Positions 56,183-64,000 of a DNA stretch of 64,000 nucleotides are shown here, piece after piece (positions within the stretch are counted from its first letter, which is position 1; every line of letters begins with the position of its first letter). Position numbers and translations under genes: made by a program. Source of the DNA: Nocardioides alkalitolerans (GTDB lineage Bacteria; Actinomycetota; Actinomycetes; Propionibacteriales; Nocardioidaceae); assembly GCA_038184435.1 (NCBI GenBank), contig CP116227.1, positions 3,315,501 through 3,379,500 of the forward strand, given 5' to 3'. The notes beneath the pieces were generated by a model. That model searched no databases. It worked only from the letters and a program-made list of their open reading frames with translations, and was not told where the DNA came from.

Positions 56183-56652
56183 GCGAGCTGACCCTGTTCC
56201 TGCTGCGGTGCGGCTACCTGGCGATCCTCTGGATCTTCGTGCTGGCCGCCGTCTCGGTGGTGCGCGCCGACATGTTCGGCACCCGCGTGCCGGCGACGCC
56301 GAAGACGAAGGCCGGCCCGAAAGGCAAGGCGCCGAAGCAGCCCCCGCCGCGCCGCCGCGGCGCACCGACCCACGTCATCGTGGTGCAGGGCGTCAACGCC
56401 GGGGCGCGGGCCGAGCTCGACGGCCGGCCGATCCTCATCGGCCGCGGCAACGACGCCGCGATCCGCCTCGACGACGACTACGTGTCGACCCGCCACGCGC
56501 GGATCGCGCAGTCGGGCGACCAGTGGTTCGTCGAGGACCTGGGGTCCACCAACGGCACCTACGTCGGCACCGCGCGCATCTCGCAGCCGACCACCCTCAC
56601 GCTCGGCGCCCAGGTGCGGATCGGCAAGACCATTCTCGAGCTGAGGAAGTAG
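56179..56652 (+). CDS. fhaB: FHA-domain protein FhaB (FipA)
   Basis: A 157-residue protein: an N-terminal membrane helix (residues 5-28, TLFLLRCGYLAILWIFVLAAVSVV), a basic linker rich in Lys/Pro/Arg, then an FHA domain (about 75-155) with LIGRGNDAAIRLDDDYVSTRHARI and DLGSTNGTYVG. In mycobacteria FhaB/FipA links septum proteins FtsQ and FtsZ and is read by PknA-dependent phosphorylation. The usual position, between fhaA and pstP, is kept. Six bases separate its stop from the pstP start. Confidence 0.95.
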   Translation: MSELTLFLLRCGYLAILWIFVLAAVSVVRADMFGTRVPATPKTKAGPKGKAPKQPPPRRRGAPTHVIVVQGVNAGARAELDGRPILIGRGNDAAIRLDDDYVSTRHARIAQSGDQWFVEDLGSTNGTYVGTARISQPTTLTLGAQVRIGKTILELRK

Positions 56653-56658
56653 ACAGCC

Positions 56659-58305
56659 GTGACGCGCACACCCGACGGGCCCGACACGACTCCCGACGAG
56701 CCGGACGACAGCACCCGCGAGGTGCCGACGATCCGGCCCGAGAGCTCCTCCGACGACCAGGCCTTCGCCCCGGCCGCCGACGACACCGCGCCCCGTCCCG
56801 TCATCCCGGCGGAGGCCGAGGAGCGGTTGGACTACACGGAGATCGGACCCAACGAGACCACCGGCGAGGTGCCGGCGGTCCCCGGTGACCGCGTCGGGCT
56901 CCACCTCGACTTCTCCGCCGTCTCCGACGTGGGCCGGGTGCGGAAGGACAACCAGGACTCCGGGTACGCCGGCCCCCACCTCCTCGCCGTCTGCGACGGT
57001 GTCGGCGGCGCGGCCCGCGGTGACGTCGCCTCCAGCACGGCCATCGGGCAGCTGCGCAAGCTGGACGACGGCCCCGCCGACGACCTGCTCGGCCAGGTCG
57101 CGGGCGGCCTGCTCCGCGCCCACAACCGCATCGGCGAGCTGGTGGACGACGACCCGAGCCTCAACGGCACCAGCACGACGGCGACGGTCGCGGTCTTCGA
57201 CGGCGCCCGCCTCGGGATCGCCCACGTCGGCGACAGCCGTGCCTACCTGGTGCGCTCCGGCGAGATCACGCAGCTGACGAAGGACCACACCTTCGTGCAG
57301 AGCCTCATCGACGAGGGCCGGATCACCGAGGCGGAGGCGCGCACGCACCCGCACCGCAACCTCATCCTCAAGGCCCTCGACGGCGTCCACGAGACCGACC
57401 CCGACCTGTTCGTGGTCGACGTCGCCGAGGGCGACCGGCTCCTGCTGTGCAGCGACGGCGCGTGCGGCGTGCTCGACGACGAGCGCCTGCTCGACATCCT
57501 GGGCTCCGGCACCCCCGACTACGCCGCCGTCGAGCTCGTGCGCGCCAGCCTCGAGGCGGGCAGCACCGACAACGTGACCTGCGTGGTCGCCGACGTCACC
57601 CGGCAGCCTGTCGAGACCGAGCCCCTGCTCGTCGGGGCGGCGGCCGACCTGCCGCGCCGCGCCACCGGGCTCACGGGGCTCTTCCGGGGCCACCGCTCGG
57701 GCGACACCGGCGAGATGGAGCCGGTGCAGGCGACCATCCCGCCCGACGTCGGCTGGGCGATCCCGAGCGACCCCATCGACCCCGAGGCCGCGCGCTACGC
57801 GCCGCTGCCGCCGCGCCGGTTCGTGTGGGTCAAGCGCTTCTTCTGGCTGGTCGTCGTCGCCGGGCTGCTCGCCGCGGCGGTCGGCGCGGGCTACGGCTTC
57901 CTCCAGGGCCGCTACTACGTCGGCGTCCAGGACGGCGAGGTCGTCGTCTACCGCGGCTTCGACTACAGCCTGGCCGGGTTCTCCCTGCAGGACGCCGTCG
58001 AAGGCACGGACATCTCGATCGAGGACGTGGAGGCCGTCAACCCCCGCCTCGCCGACGCGATCCAGGACGGCCTGCCCGTCCACGACGACGTCGACAGCGC
58101 CAAGGACGAGTTCGAGCGCCGCTGGACGACCGCGCTGGAGGACGCCGAGGCCGCGGGCACGAGCGGCAGCGGCTCCAGCGAGGAGAACCAGGGACAGACG
58201 CCCGGCGAGACGGAGGACATGCCGTCCTCCCCCACGTCGGGTCCCACGTCCGCGCCGACCGCCGAGCTGCAGTCCACCGGCGTCGACTCCCCCGAGGTCG
58301 GCTGA
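56659..58305 (+). CDS. pstP: PP2C phosphatase PstP with an N-terminal extension
   Basis: A 548-residue membrane Ser/Thr phosphatase that reverses PknA/PknB signalling. The PP2C domain starts at about residue 84 (DFSAVSDVGRVRKDNQDSG) and has CDGVGG, GDSRAYLV, SDGACG and GSTDNVTCVVAD. A membrane helix at about 393-415 is followed by an extracellular region and a Ser/Thr/Glu-rich tail. Unlike mycobacterial PstP, which begins at the catalytic domain, it has an acidic leader of 80 residues with TREVPTIRPES and NETTGEVPAVPG. Later starts are possible (a GTG codes for Val71), so the leader is probable but not proved. Stop and rodA start overlap (TGATG). Confidence 0.94.
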   Translation: MTRTPDGPDTTPDEPDDSTREVPTIRPESSSDDQAFAPAADDTAPRPVIPAEAEERLDYTEIGPNETTGEVPAVPGDRVGLHLDFSAVSDVGRVRKDNQDSGYAGPHLLAVCDGVGGAARGDVASSTAIGQLRKLDDGPADDLLGQVAGGLLRAHNRIGELVDDDPSLNGTSTTATVAVFDGARLGIAHVGDSRAYLVRSGEITQLTKDHTFVQSLIDEGRITEAEARTHPHRNLILKALDGVHETDPDLFVVDVAEGDRLLLCSDGACGVLDDERLLDILGSGTPDYAAVELVRASLEAGSTDNVTCVVADVTRQPVETEPLLVGAAADLPRRATGLTGLFRGHRSGDTGEMEPVQATIPPDVGWAIPSDPIDPEAARYAPLPPRRFVWVKRFFWLVVVAGLLAAAVGAGYGFLQGRYYVGVQDGEVVVYRGFDYSLAGFSLQDAVEGTDISIEDVEAVNPRLADAIQDGLPVHDDVDSAKDEFERRWTTALEDAEAAGTSGSGSSEENQGQTPGETEDMPSSPTSGPTSAPTAELQSTGVDSPEVG

Positions 58306-59711
58306 TGTCCCAGGTCACCTCCGCCTCCCCCGACCAGTTCGTCCACCGGTCCCGCCGGGGCGCCGAGCTGTTCCTCCTGATCCTGGCGCTCGGCGTCGGG
58401 GCCGGGGCCTACGCGGCCGTCGGTCTCGGCATCGAGGGCGAGGTCCCGCCCGACATGATCGGCTACACGGGCTGGCTGGCCGTGCTGATGATCGCCGCAC
58501 ACGTGGCGATCCGCATGACGGCGCAGTACGCCGACCCGATCCTGCTCCCCGTCGTCGCCGCCCTCAACGGGCTCGGCCTCGCGGTGATCCACCGGCTCGA
58601 CCTGGCCAACAACAGCAACTTCGCGCGCCAGCAGCTGATCTGGATGACCCTCGGCGTCGTCCTCTTCATCCTGACGATCACCCTGCTGCGCGACCACCGC
58701 GTGCTGCAGCGCTACACCTACACGTCGGGCCTGCTGGCGATCGGCCTGCTGCTGCTGCCGATGATGCCGATCATCGGCAACGAGGTGCGCGGCGCCCGGA
58801 TCTGGATCAACGTCGCCGGCTTCTCCTTCCAGCCGGGCGAGATCGCGAAGCTGCTGCTCGTCATCACCTTCGCGGGCTACCTCGTGCTGCACCGCGACGC
58901 GCTCGCGCTCGCGGGTCGCCGCCTGCTGTTCGTCGACCTGCCCCGCGGCCGCGACCTGGGCCCGATCCTCGGCATGTGGCTCGTCAGCCTCGGCATCCTC
59001 GTCTTCCAGCGGGACCTCGGGTCGTCGCTGATGTTCTTCGGCATGTTCCTGGTGCTGCTGTACGTCGCGACCGAGCGCCCGGGCTGGCTCGTCGTGGGCG
59101 GCGGGCTGTTCGTCGCCGGCGCGTTCCTCGGCTACCAGGCCTTCAGCCACGTGCGGAACCGCTTCGACATCTGGCTCTCGCCCTTCGACTACGTCGACCG
59201 CACCCCCGGCAGCGGCCAGCTCGTCGAGTCGATGTTCGGCATGGCCTGGGGCGGCCTGATCGGCCGCGGGTTCGGCGAGGGGCAGCCGTGGCGCATCCCC
59301 TTCGCGGAGTCCGACTTCATCATGGGCGCCATCGGCGAGGAGCTCGGCCTGACGGGCGTCATGGCCGTCATCCTGCTGTTCGCGATCATCGTCGAGCGGG
59401 GCCTGCGCACCGCCCTGGTCTGCCGCGACGGCTTCGGCAAGCTGGTCGCCACCGGCCTCGCCACGATCGTCGCGCTGCAGGTCTTCGTCGTCGTGGGCGG
59501 CGTGACCACCCTGATCCCGCTGACCGGCCTGACCACCCCGTTCCTCTCCTACGGCGGTTCGTCGCTCGTCGCCAACTGGGTGCTCGTCGGCCTCCTGCTC
59601 CGCATCTCCGACCAGGCCCGCCGCCCGCTCCCGGGCGTCGAGGAGCCCTACGGCACCTACGACTCGGGGGCGGACGAGGCGACGCAGGTGGTCAAGGTGG
59701 TGAAGCCGTGA
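58305..59711 (+). CDS. rodA: SEDS peptidoglycan glycosyltransferase RodA/FtsW-like
   Basis: A 468-residue SEDS-family protein polymerising glycan strands during elongation, together with PbpA. About ten to twelve helices are visible; landmarks are GARIWINVAGFSFQPGEIAKLLLVI (family signature), RDLGSSLMFFGMFL and the C-terminal TPFLSYGGSSLVANW. The large extracellular loop contains FAESDFIMGAIGEELGL. N- and C-terminal tails are cytoplasmic. It overlaps pstP by one base and pbpA by four, so it is made in step with its PBP partner. Confidence 0.96.
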   Translation: MSQVTSASPDQFVHRSRRGAELFLLILALGVGAGAYAAVGLGIEGEVPPDMIGYTGWLAVLMIAAHVAIRMTAQYADPILLPVVAALNGLGLAVIHRLDLANNSNFARQQLIWMTLGVVLFILTITLLRDHRVLQRYTYTSGLLAIGLLLLPMMPIIGNEVRGARIWINVAGFSFQPGEIAKLLLVITFAGYLVLHRDALALAGRRLLFVDLPRGRDLGPILGMWLVSLGILVFQRDLGSSLMFFGMFLVLLYVATERPGWLVVGGGLFVAGAFLGYQAFSHVRNRFDIWLSPFDYVDRTPGSGQLVESMFGMAWGGLIGRGFGEGQPWRIPFAESDFIMGAIGEELGLTGVMAVILLFAIIVERGLRTALVCRDGFGKLVATGLATIVALQVFVVVGGVTTLIPLTGLTTPFLSYGGSSLVANWVLVGLLLRISDQARRPLPGVEEPYGTYDSGADEATQVVKVVKP

Positions 59712-61171
59712 ACAAGCCGATCCGCACCGTGGGCGTGTTCTGCATGCTCCTCTTCGTCGCCCTGCTCGCGCAGTCGACCAACCTGCAGTTCTTCCGGTCC
59801 GGGGAGCTCAACGACCGCCCCGAGAACCGTCGTGTGCAGGAGGCCCGCTTCTCCGCCGAACGCGGCTCGATCCTCGCGGGCGACACGGAGATCGCGCTCA
59901 GCGTGCCGGTGGACGACCGCTACCTCTACCAGCGGCAGTACCCGGTGGCCGCGCCGTACGCGCACATGACCGGGTGGTTCTACTTCGGCGGCGCCTCGGG
60001 CCTCGAGCGCTCGCAGAACCGCGTGCTCTCCGGCGACGACCCGAGCCTCTTCGTCAACCAGCTCTCCGACCTGCTCGCCAACCGCAACCCGGCGGGCAGC
60101 AACGTCGGCCTCACCATCGACCCCGACGTGCAGCAGGTCGCCTACGACCAGCTCGCCGCCCAGGGCGACGAGGTGCAGGGCGCTGTCGTGGCGCTCGAGC
60201 CCAGCACGGGCCGGATCCTGGCGTCGGTGTCGCTGCCGACCTTCGACCCCAACCAGCTGGCGCTGCGCGACGTCAACCAGGTCCAGGAGAACTACCAGGC
60301 GCTCTACGACGACGAGGCGAACCCGCTGACCAACCGGGCCGTGGCGACCACCCTGCCGCCGGGCTCGACGTTCAAGCTGGTCACCGCCGCGGCGTACCTG
60401 GAGGACCACCCCGACGTCGACGCGAACACGCAGGTGCCGGGCGGCAGCAGCTACCAGCTGCCGGGCACCCGCACGTCGATCGCGAACGGCGGGCGCTCCT
60501 GCGGCGAGACCACGGTCTCGCTCTCGCAGGCGATGGAGCAGTCGTGCAACACGACGTTCCTGCAGCTGGCGGTCGAGGAGGGCCAGGAGGGCATGACCGA
60601 GGTGGCCGACGCCTTCGGGTTCAACGCGGACCCGGCCGAGGACTACCCGGGCACCGCCGCGTCGGCGTACCCCGAGAACGCCTCCGACGACCTCCTCGCG
60701 AAGTCGGGCATCGGCCAGCAGGACGTGCGCGCCACGCCCCTGCAGATGGCGATGGTGGCGGCCACGATCGCCAACGACGGCGTGCTCATGGAGCCCTACC
60801 TGATCGACCGCGTCACCTCGCCCGACGGCGAGACCATCACGCGCCACGAGCCCGAGGAGCGGGCCGAGGTCGTCTCCTCGCGCACCGCCGGGATCCTGCA
60901 GGAGCTGATGGTCAACACCGTCGAGCAGGGCACCGCCCGCCAGGCCCGCATCGACGGGGTCGAGGTGGGCGGCAAGACCGGTACGGCGGAGAACTGCGAC
61001 GGCTGCCGGCCGTACGCGTGGTTCGTGTCCTACGGCGAGCGTGACGGCCAGCAGGTCGCCGTCGCCGTCATGCTGCAGAACGTCTCGCCGAACGTGTCGA
61101 TCTCCGGTGGTGGCCTCGGCGGCCCCATCGCGAAGGCCGTCATGGAGCAGGCACTGGGAGTGGGAGAGTGA
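59708..61171 (+). CDS. pbpA: Class B penicillin-binding protein PbpA
   Basis: A 487-residue transpeptidase with a single N-terminal membrane anchor (TVGVFCMLLFVALLAQ). The dimerisation domain carries SAERGSILAGD and is followed by the catalytic domain with SxxK at Ser220-Lys223 (STFK), SxN at 279-281 (SCN) and KTG at 423-425. It cross-links peptidoglycan as partner of RodA. CDGCRP just after KTGTAEN is an extra Cys pair that could form a disulfide outside. The GTG at 59708 overlaps the rodA stop (GTGA). Confidence 0.96.
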   Translation: MNKPIRTVGVFCMLLFVALLAQSTNLQFFRSGELNDRPENRRVQEARFSAERGSILAGDTEIALSVPVDDRYLYQRQYPVAAPYAHMTGWFYFGGASGLERSQNRVLSGDDPSLFVNQLSDLLANRNPAGSNVGLTIDPDVQQVAYDQLAAQGDEVQGAVVALEPSTGRILASVSLPTFDPNQLALRDVNQVQENYQALYDDEANPLTNRAVATTLPPGSTFKLVTAAAYLEDHPDVDANTQVPGGSSYQLPGTRTSIANGGRSCGETTVSLSQAMEQSCNTTFLQLAVEEGQEGMTEVADAFGFNADPAEDYPGTAASAYPENASDDLLAKSGIGQQDVRATPLQMAMVAATIANDGVLMEPYLIDRVTSPDGETITRHEPEERAEVVSSRTAGILQELMVNTVEQGTARQARIDGVEVGGKTGTAENCDGCRPYAWFVSYGERDGQQVAVAVMLQNVSPNVSISGGGLGGPIAKAVMEQALGVGE

Positions 61172-62712
61172 CGATGGATCCGAACAACCCCGAGCGCTTC
61201 GCCGACGACGCGCACCGCTACCGCCTCGACGCCCGCGTCGCGACCGGCGGGATGGGGGAGGTGTGGCGCGCGACCGACACCGTGCTCGGCCGCGTCGTCG
61301 CGGTCAAGATCCTCAAGGCGGAGTACGCCGACGACCCCACCTTCCGCGGACGCTTCGAGACCGAGGCGCGCAACGCCGCCGCGCTGTTCCACCCCAACGT
61401 GGCCGGCATCTTCGACTTCGGCCAGTCGGCGACGTCCGACGGCTCGGACTCGACGCGGCCGTACCTCGTCATGGAGCTCGTCGACGGCCAGCCGCTCTCC
61501 GCGCTGCTGCGCCCCGACCAGCCGATGGACCCGGCGATCGTCGTCGACATCATCGCCCAGGCCGCGGACGGCATCGGCGCCGCGCACCGCGCCGGCATCG
61601 TGCACCGCGACGTGAAGCCCGCGAACCTGCTGGTGACGCCCGACCGCACCGTGAAGATCACCGACTTCGGCATCGCCCGCGCCGCCGACGGGCTCGCGCT
61701 CACCCAGACCGGCATGGTCATGGGCACGCCGCAGTACATCTCGCCCGAGCAGGCGCAGGGCATGACGGCCGGACCGGCCGCCGACGTCTACTCGCTCGGC
61801 GTGGTCGCCTTCGAGTGCCTCGCCGGGCGCCGGCCCTTCGTCGCCGAGACGGCCGTGGCGACCGCGCTCGCCCACCTCCGCGACCCCGTGCCCGACCTGC
61901 CGGGCAACGTGCCGCCGGGCCTCGCGAGCGTCGTACGGCGCGCGATGGCCAAGAAGCCGGAGGAGCGGTTCGCCGACGGGGCGGAGCTCGCGCGCGCCCT
62001 GCGCGACCCCTCGTCGGTCGCGGCCCCCGCGGCCGCCGCGGTCGAGCCCGAGCCCACCCAGGCCACGCAGGTGCTCGGCGGCGCGGCGGTCCCCGCGGCT
62101 GCGGCCGCCGCCACCGCCTTCCCGCCCACCGGGGCCGCGGCCGTCGTCACCGAGGAGACGACCGAGCCCGTGGAACCCGAGGAGCGGCGCCGGAAGCCGG
62201 TGCTGCCGTGGGTGGCGGGCGTGCTCGCGCTGCTGCTCGTCGCCGCGCTCGTGTGGATCTTCGTCGCGACGAGCGGCGGGGACGACGACGATCCGGCCGC
62301 GCCGCCGAGCGAGACCTCGTCCGCGCCGCCGCCGAGCTCGACGACCTCGGAGCCGACGACGTCGGAGCCGACGAGCGAGACGACGTCGACGGCGCCGGAG
62401 ACCTTCGACCTCGACGTGGACTCCTACCGGGGGCGCAACGTCAACGAGGTGCGCGACGAGCTGCGCGACCAGTTCGGGCTCGAGGTCTCGCGGGAGGAGC
62501 TCGACAACGACGGCTCCGAGGTGCCCAACACGGTCAGCGACATCCGGCCGTCCACCGGGCTCACCGCGGGCGACTCGGTCACCGTCGAGTTCTGGGGTCC
62601 CGAGCCGGACCCCGAGCCCGAGCCGGAGCCCGAGCCGACCGAGACCCAGCCGACCGAGACCGAGCCGACCCTGCCCGTCCCGACCGACACCGCGACCACC
62701 GAAGCACCGTGA
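61168..62712 (+). CDS. pknA: Ser/Thr protein kinase PknA with a C-terminal PASTA-like domain
   Basis: A 514-residue membrane Ser/Thr kinase. The kinase domain (about 15-285) has ATGGMGEVWRA, VAVKIL, HRDVKPANLL, DFGIA and TGMVMGTPQYISPEQ, all intact. An Ala/Pro/Glu-rich linker leads to a helix at 347-369 (LPWVAGVLALLLVAALVWIFVAT). Outside are a Ser/Thr/Pro stalk, one PASTA-like module at about 413-478 (NVNEVRDELRDQFGLEVS) and a Pro-Glu repeat tail. Mycobacterial PknA has no PASTA domain, so this is an unusual point. The GTG at 61168 overlaps the pbpA stop; an ATG two codons later is equally well placed. Confidence 0.94.
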   Translation: MTMDPNNPERFADDAHRYRLDARVATGGMGEVWRATDTVLGRVVAVKILKAEYADDPTFRGRFETEARNAAALFHPNVAGIFDFGQSATSDGSDSTRPYLVMELVDGQPLSALLRPDQPMDPAIVVDIIAQAADGIGAAHRAGIVHRDVKPANLLVTPDRTVKITDFGIARAADGLALTQTGMVMGTPQYISPEQAQGMTAGPAADVYSLGVVAFECLAGRRPFVAETAVATALAHLRDPVPDLPGNVPPGLASVVRRAMAKKPEERFADGAELARALRDPSSVAAPAAAAVEPEPTQATQVLGGAAVPAAAAAATAFPPTGAAAVVTEETTEPVEPEERRRKPVLPWVAGVLALLLVAALVWIFVATSGGDDDDPAAPPSETSSAPPPSSTTSEPTTSEPTSETTSTAPETFDLDVDSYRGRNVNEVRDELRDQFGLEVSREELDNDGSEVPNTVSDIRPSTGLTAGDSVTVEFWGPEPDPEPEPEPEPTETQPTETEPTLPVPTDTATTEAP

Positions 62713-62780
62713 GGAACCCGGACCGTGTCTGACCCGAGGTACTCGCCCCCGCGCCCCGCGGTGGGCCCGGAGGGAGAGCG

Positions 62781-64000
62781 ATGACGGACGCCGACAGCCC
62801 GACCCTGGTGGGCGGGCGCTACGAGCTCGGTGGGCTGCTGGGCCGCGGCGGCATGGCCGAGGTGCGCAAGGGCACCGACACGCGGCTCGGCCGCGTCGTG
62901 GCCGTGAAGCGCCTGCGCACCGACCTCGCGAGCGACGCGACCTTCCAGGCGCGCTTCCGCCGCGAGGCCCAGTCGTCGGCGTCGCTCAACCACCCCTCGA
63001 TCGTGTCGACCTACGACACGGGCGAGGAGATCTCCGACGACGGCGTCGCGCAGCCCTACATCGTCATGGAGTTCGTGGCGGGCCGCACGCTCCGCGACGT
63101 GCTCCGCGAGGGCCGCAAGATCCTGCCCGAGCGCGCCCTGGAGATCACGAGCGGCGTGCTGTCGGCGCTCGACTACAGCCACCGCGCCGGCATCATCCAC
63201 CGCGACATCAAGCCCGGGAACGTCATGCTCACCCCGAGCGGCGACGTGAAGGTCATGGACTTCGGCATCGCCCGCGCCATCTCCGAGGCCTCCTCGACGA
63301 TGACGCAGACGGCCGCGGTCGTCGGCACGGCGCAGTACCTTTCGCCCGAGCAGGCCCGCGGCGAGGTCGTGGACTCGCGCTCCGACGTCTACTCCGCCGG
63401 CTGCCTGCTCTACGAGCTCCTCACCGGCCGACCGCCGTTCGTGGGCGACTCCCCCGTCGCGGTGGCCTACCAGCACGTGCGGGAGCAGGCGCAGCGCCCC
63501 TCCGAGCTCGACCCCACGCTGGCGCCCGAGATCGACCAGATCGTCATGAAGTCGCTCGCCAAGCGCGTCGAGGACCGCTACCAGAGCGCCGCGCAGATGC
63601 GGAGCGACATCGAGCGCTACCTCGCGGGCCGGCCCGTGCAGGCTCCCGTCATCCCCGACGAGGCCGAGCAGCCGACCGCGGGCGCCACCCCGGCCGTACC
63701 GCCGCCGACGCGGCGCGTGCCCGAGGCAGCCGCCCCGGAGCGCGGGCCGCGGCGGGGACCGTGGGTCGCGGCCATCGTGGCTCTGCTCATCGCGCTGGCC
63801 CTCGTGTTCGTGTGGTTCGTCAACCGGGTCGACCTCTTCGAGGACCCGCCGACCGACAAGGCCGTCCCCGACGTCGCGGGCGAGACCCAGGAGGTGGCCC
63901 GCACGGAGCTGGCCGACACGGGCTTCCGCGTCGCCGGCCAGGTGGAGCCCCAGACGAGCGACACCGTCGAGGAGGGGCTGGTCATCGGGACGGACCCGTC
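62781..64000 (+). CDS. pknB: Ser/Thr protein kinase PknB, cut by the window end
   Basis: The first 406 residues of a transmembrane Ser/Thr kinase; the gene runs off the window. The kinase domain (about 10-275) has GRGGMAEVRKG, VAVKRL, HRDIKPGNVML, DFGIA and AAVVGTAQYLSPEQARG, the PknB activation loop. A Pro-rich juxtamembrane segment precedes a helix at about 326-348 (WVAAIVALLIALALVFVWFV). Then comes the first extracellular PASTA module (VPDVAGETQEVARTELADTGFRV), in which the window ends. PASTA modules bind muropeptides/lipid II. The ATG at 62781 has GGAGGGAGAG upstream; 68 non-coding bases separate it from pknA. Confidence 0.95.
   Translation, partial: MTDADSPTLVGGRYELGGLLGRGGMAEVRKGTDTRLGRVVAVKRLRTDLASDATFQARFRREAQSSASLNHPSIVSTYDTGEEISDDGVAQPYIVMEFVAGRTLRDVLREGRKILPERALEITSGVLSALDYSHRAGIIHRDIKPGNVMLTPSGDVKVMDFGIARAISEASSTMTQTAAVVGTAQYLSPEQARGEVVDSRSDVYSAGCLLYELLTGRPPFVGDSPVAVAYQHVREQAQRPSELDPTLAPEIDQIVMKSLAKRVEDRYQSAAQMRSDIERYLAGRPVQAPVIPDEAEQPTAGATPAVPPPTRRVPEAAAPERGPRRGPWVAAIVALLIALALVFVWFVNRVDLFEDPPTDKAVPDVAGETQEVARTELADTGFRVAGQVEPQTSDTVEEGLVIGTDP

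Noticed and set aside
55463..64000. FHA/PstP/RodA/PbpA/PknA/PknB cluster considered as a novel signalling system
   Set aside because: It is the well-known conserved actinobacterial growth and division cluster; only the PstP leader and the PknA PASTA-like module are kept as observations.

Overview
The window is a very GC-rich, densely coded stretch of an actinobacterial chromosome. Best guess is a Nocardioides-like member of the Propionibacteriales, from gene content and style only. Supporting signs are start-stop overlaps of the GTGA/ATGA type, many GTG starts, several apparently leaderless genes, WXG100 proteins and the fhaA-fhaB-pstP-rodA-pbpA-pknA-pknB cluster, which in actinobacteria usually lies near the replication origin. 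There is no rRNA, CRISPR array, insertion sequence or prophage. One tRNA gene, tRNA-Leu(CAG), is present.

Layout. 1-1824: a GNAT acetyltransferase, an NmrA-like reductase and a DUF3140 protein. 1968-11796 (minus strand): one tightly overlapped operon, TetR - TIGR03084 protein - AtuA-family protein - acyl-CoA dehydrogenase - SRPBCC protein - carboxylase beta - carboxylase alpha/biotin carrier - acyl-CoA dehydrogenase. It looks like a catabolic route for a branched or terpenoid acyl-CoA. 12155-17511: a flavin monooxygenase, a small membrane protein, an SDR, a zinc alcohol dehydrogenase, a histidine-phosphatase relative and an APH-type phosphotransferase. 17658-24253: a lipoprotein class B penicillin-binding protein and a 1508-residue secreted, membrane-anchored DUF11/DUF5979-like protein. 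24332-31943: small membrane proteins, threonine dehydratase, an esterase, a PP2C phosphatase, a PfkB kinase, two small proteins and an MpaB/Lcp-type oxygenase facing a TetR gene. 32730-34755: a three-gene WXG100 cassette with no secretion machinery beside it. 34804-43733: membrane proteins and transporters (TIGR02611, GAP, TauE, Na+/H+ antiporter, DrrAB-like ABC exporter), a QorB-like/HxlR divergent pair, and a CDF exporter under a KmtR-like metal sensor. 43779-46910: pirin, VOC protein, SigG-like sigma factor and a TIGR03086 protein. 46932-50512 (minus): an unusual operon of histidine kinase, pyruvoyl-dependent arginine decarboxylase, GNAT-like protein and single-domain response regulator. 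50594-52556: a glutaminase-STAS fusion and a permuted papain-like hydrolase. 52746-53942: one AT-richer orphan gene, probably acquired. 54181-64000: aldo/keto reductase, terminator, tRNA-Leu, then the cell-division and growth Ser/Thr kinase cluster, with pknB cut by the window end.

Intergenic DNA is marked by long, often perfect inverted repeats. Two sequence families recur: one with GACGTCATGCG arms (four units at three sites) and one with a TTCCCCGGTCAGCCGGGGAA core (three sites, all between convergent genes). Several one-off hairpins share the architecture but not the sequence. The best candidates for something undescribed are the kinase/arginine-decarboxylase/GNAT/receiver operon, the WXG100 mini-cassette, the orphan AT-rich membrane protein and the palindrome families.
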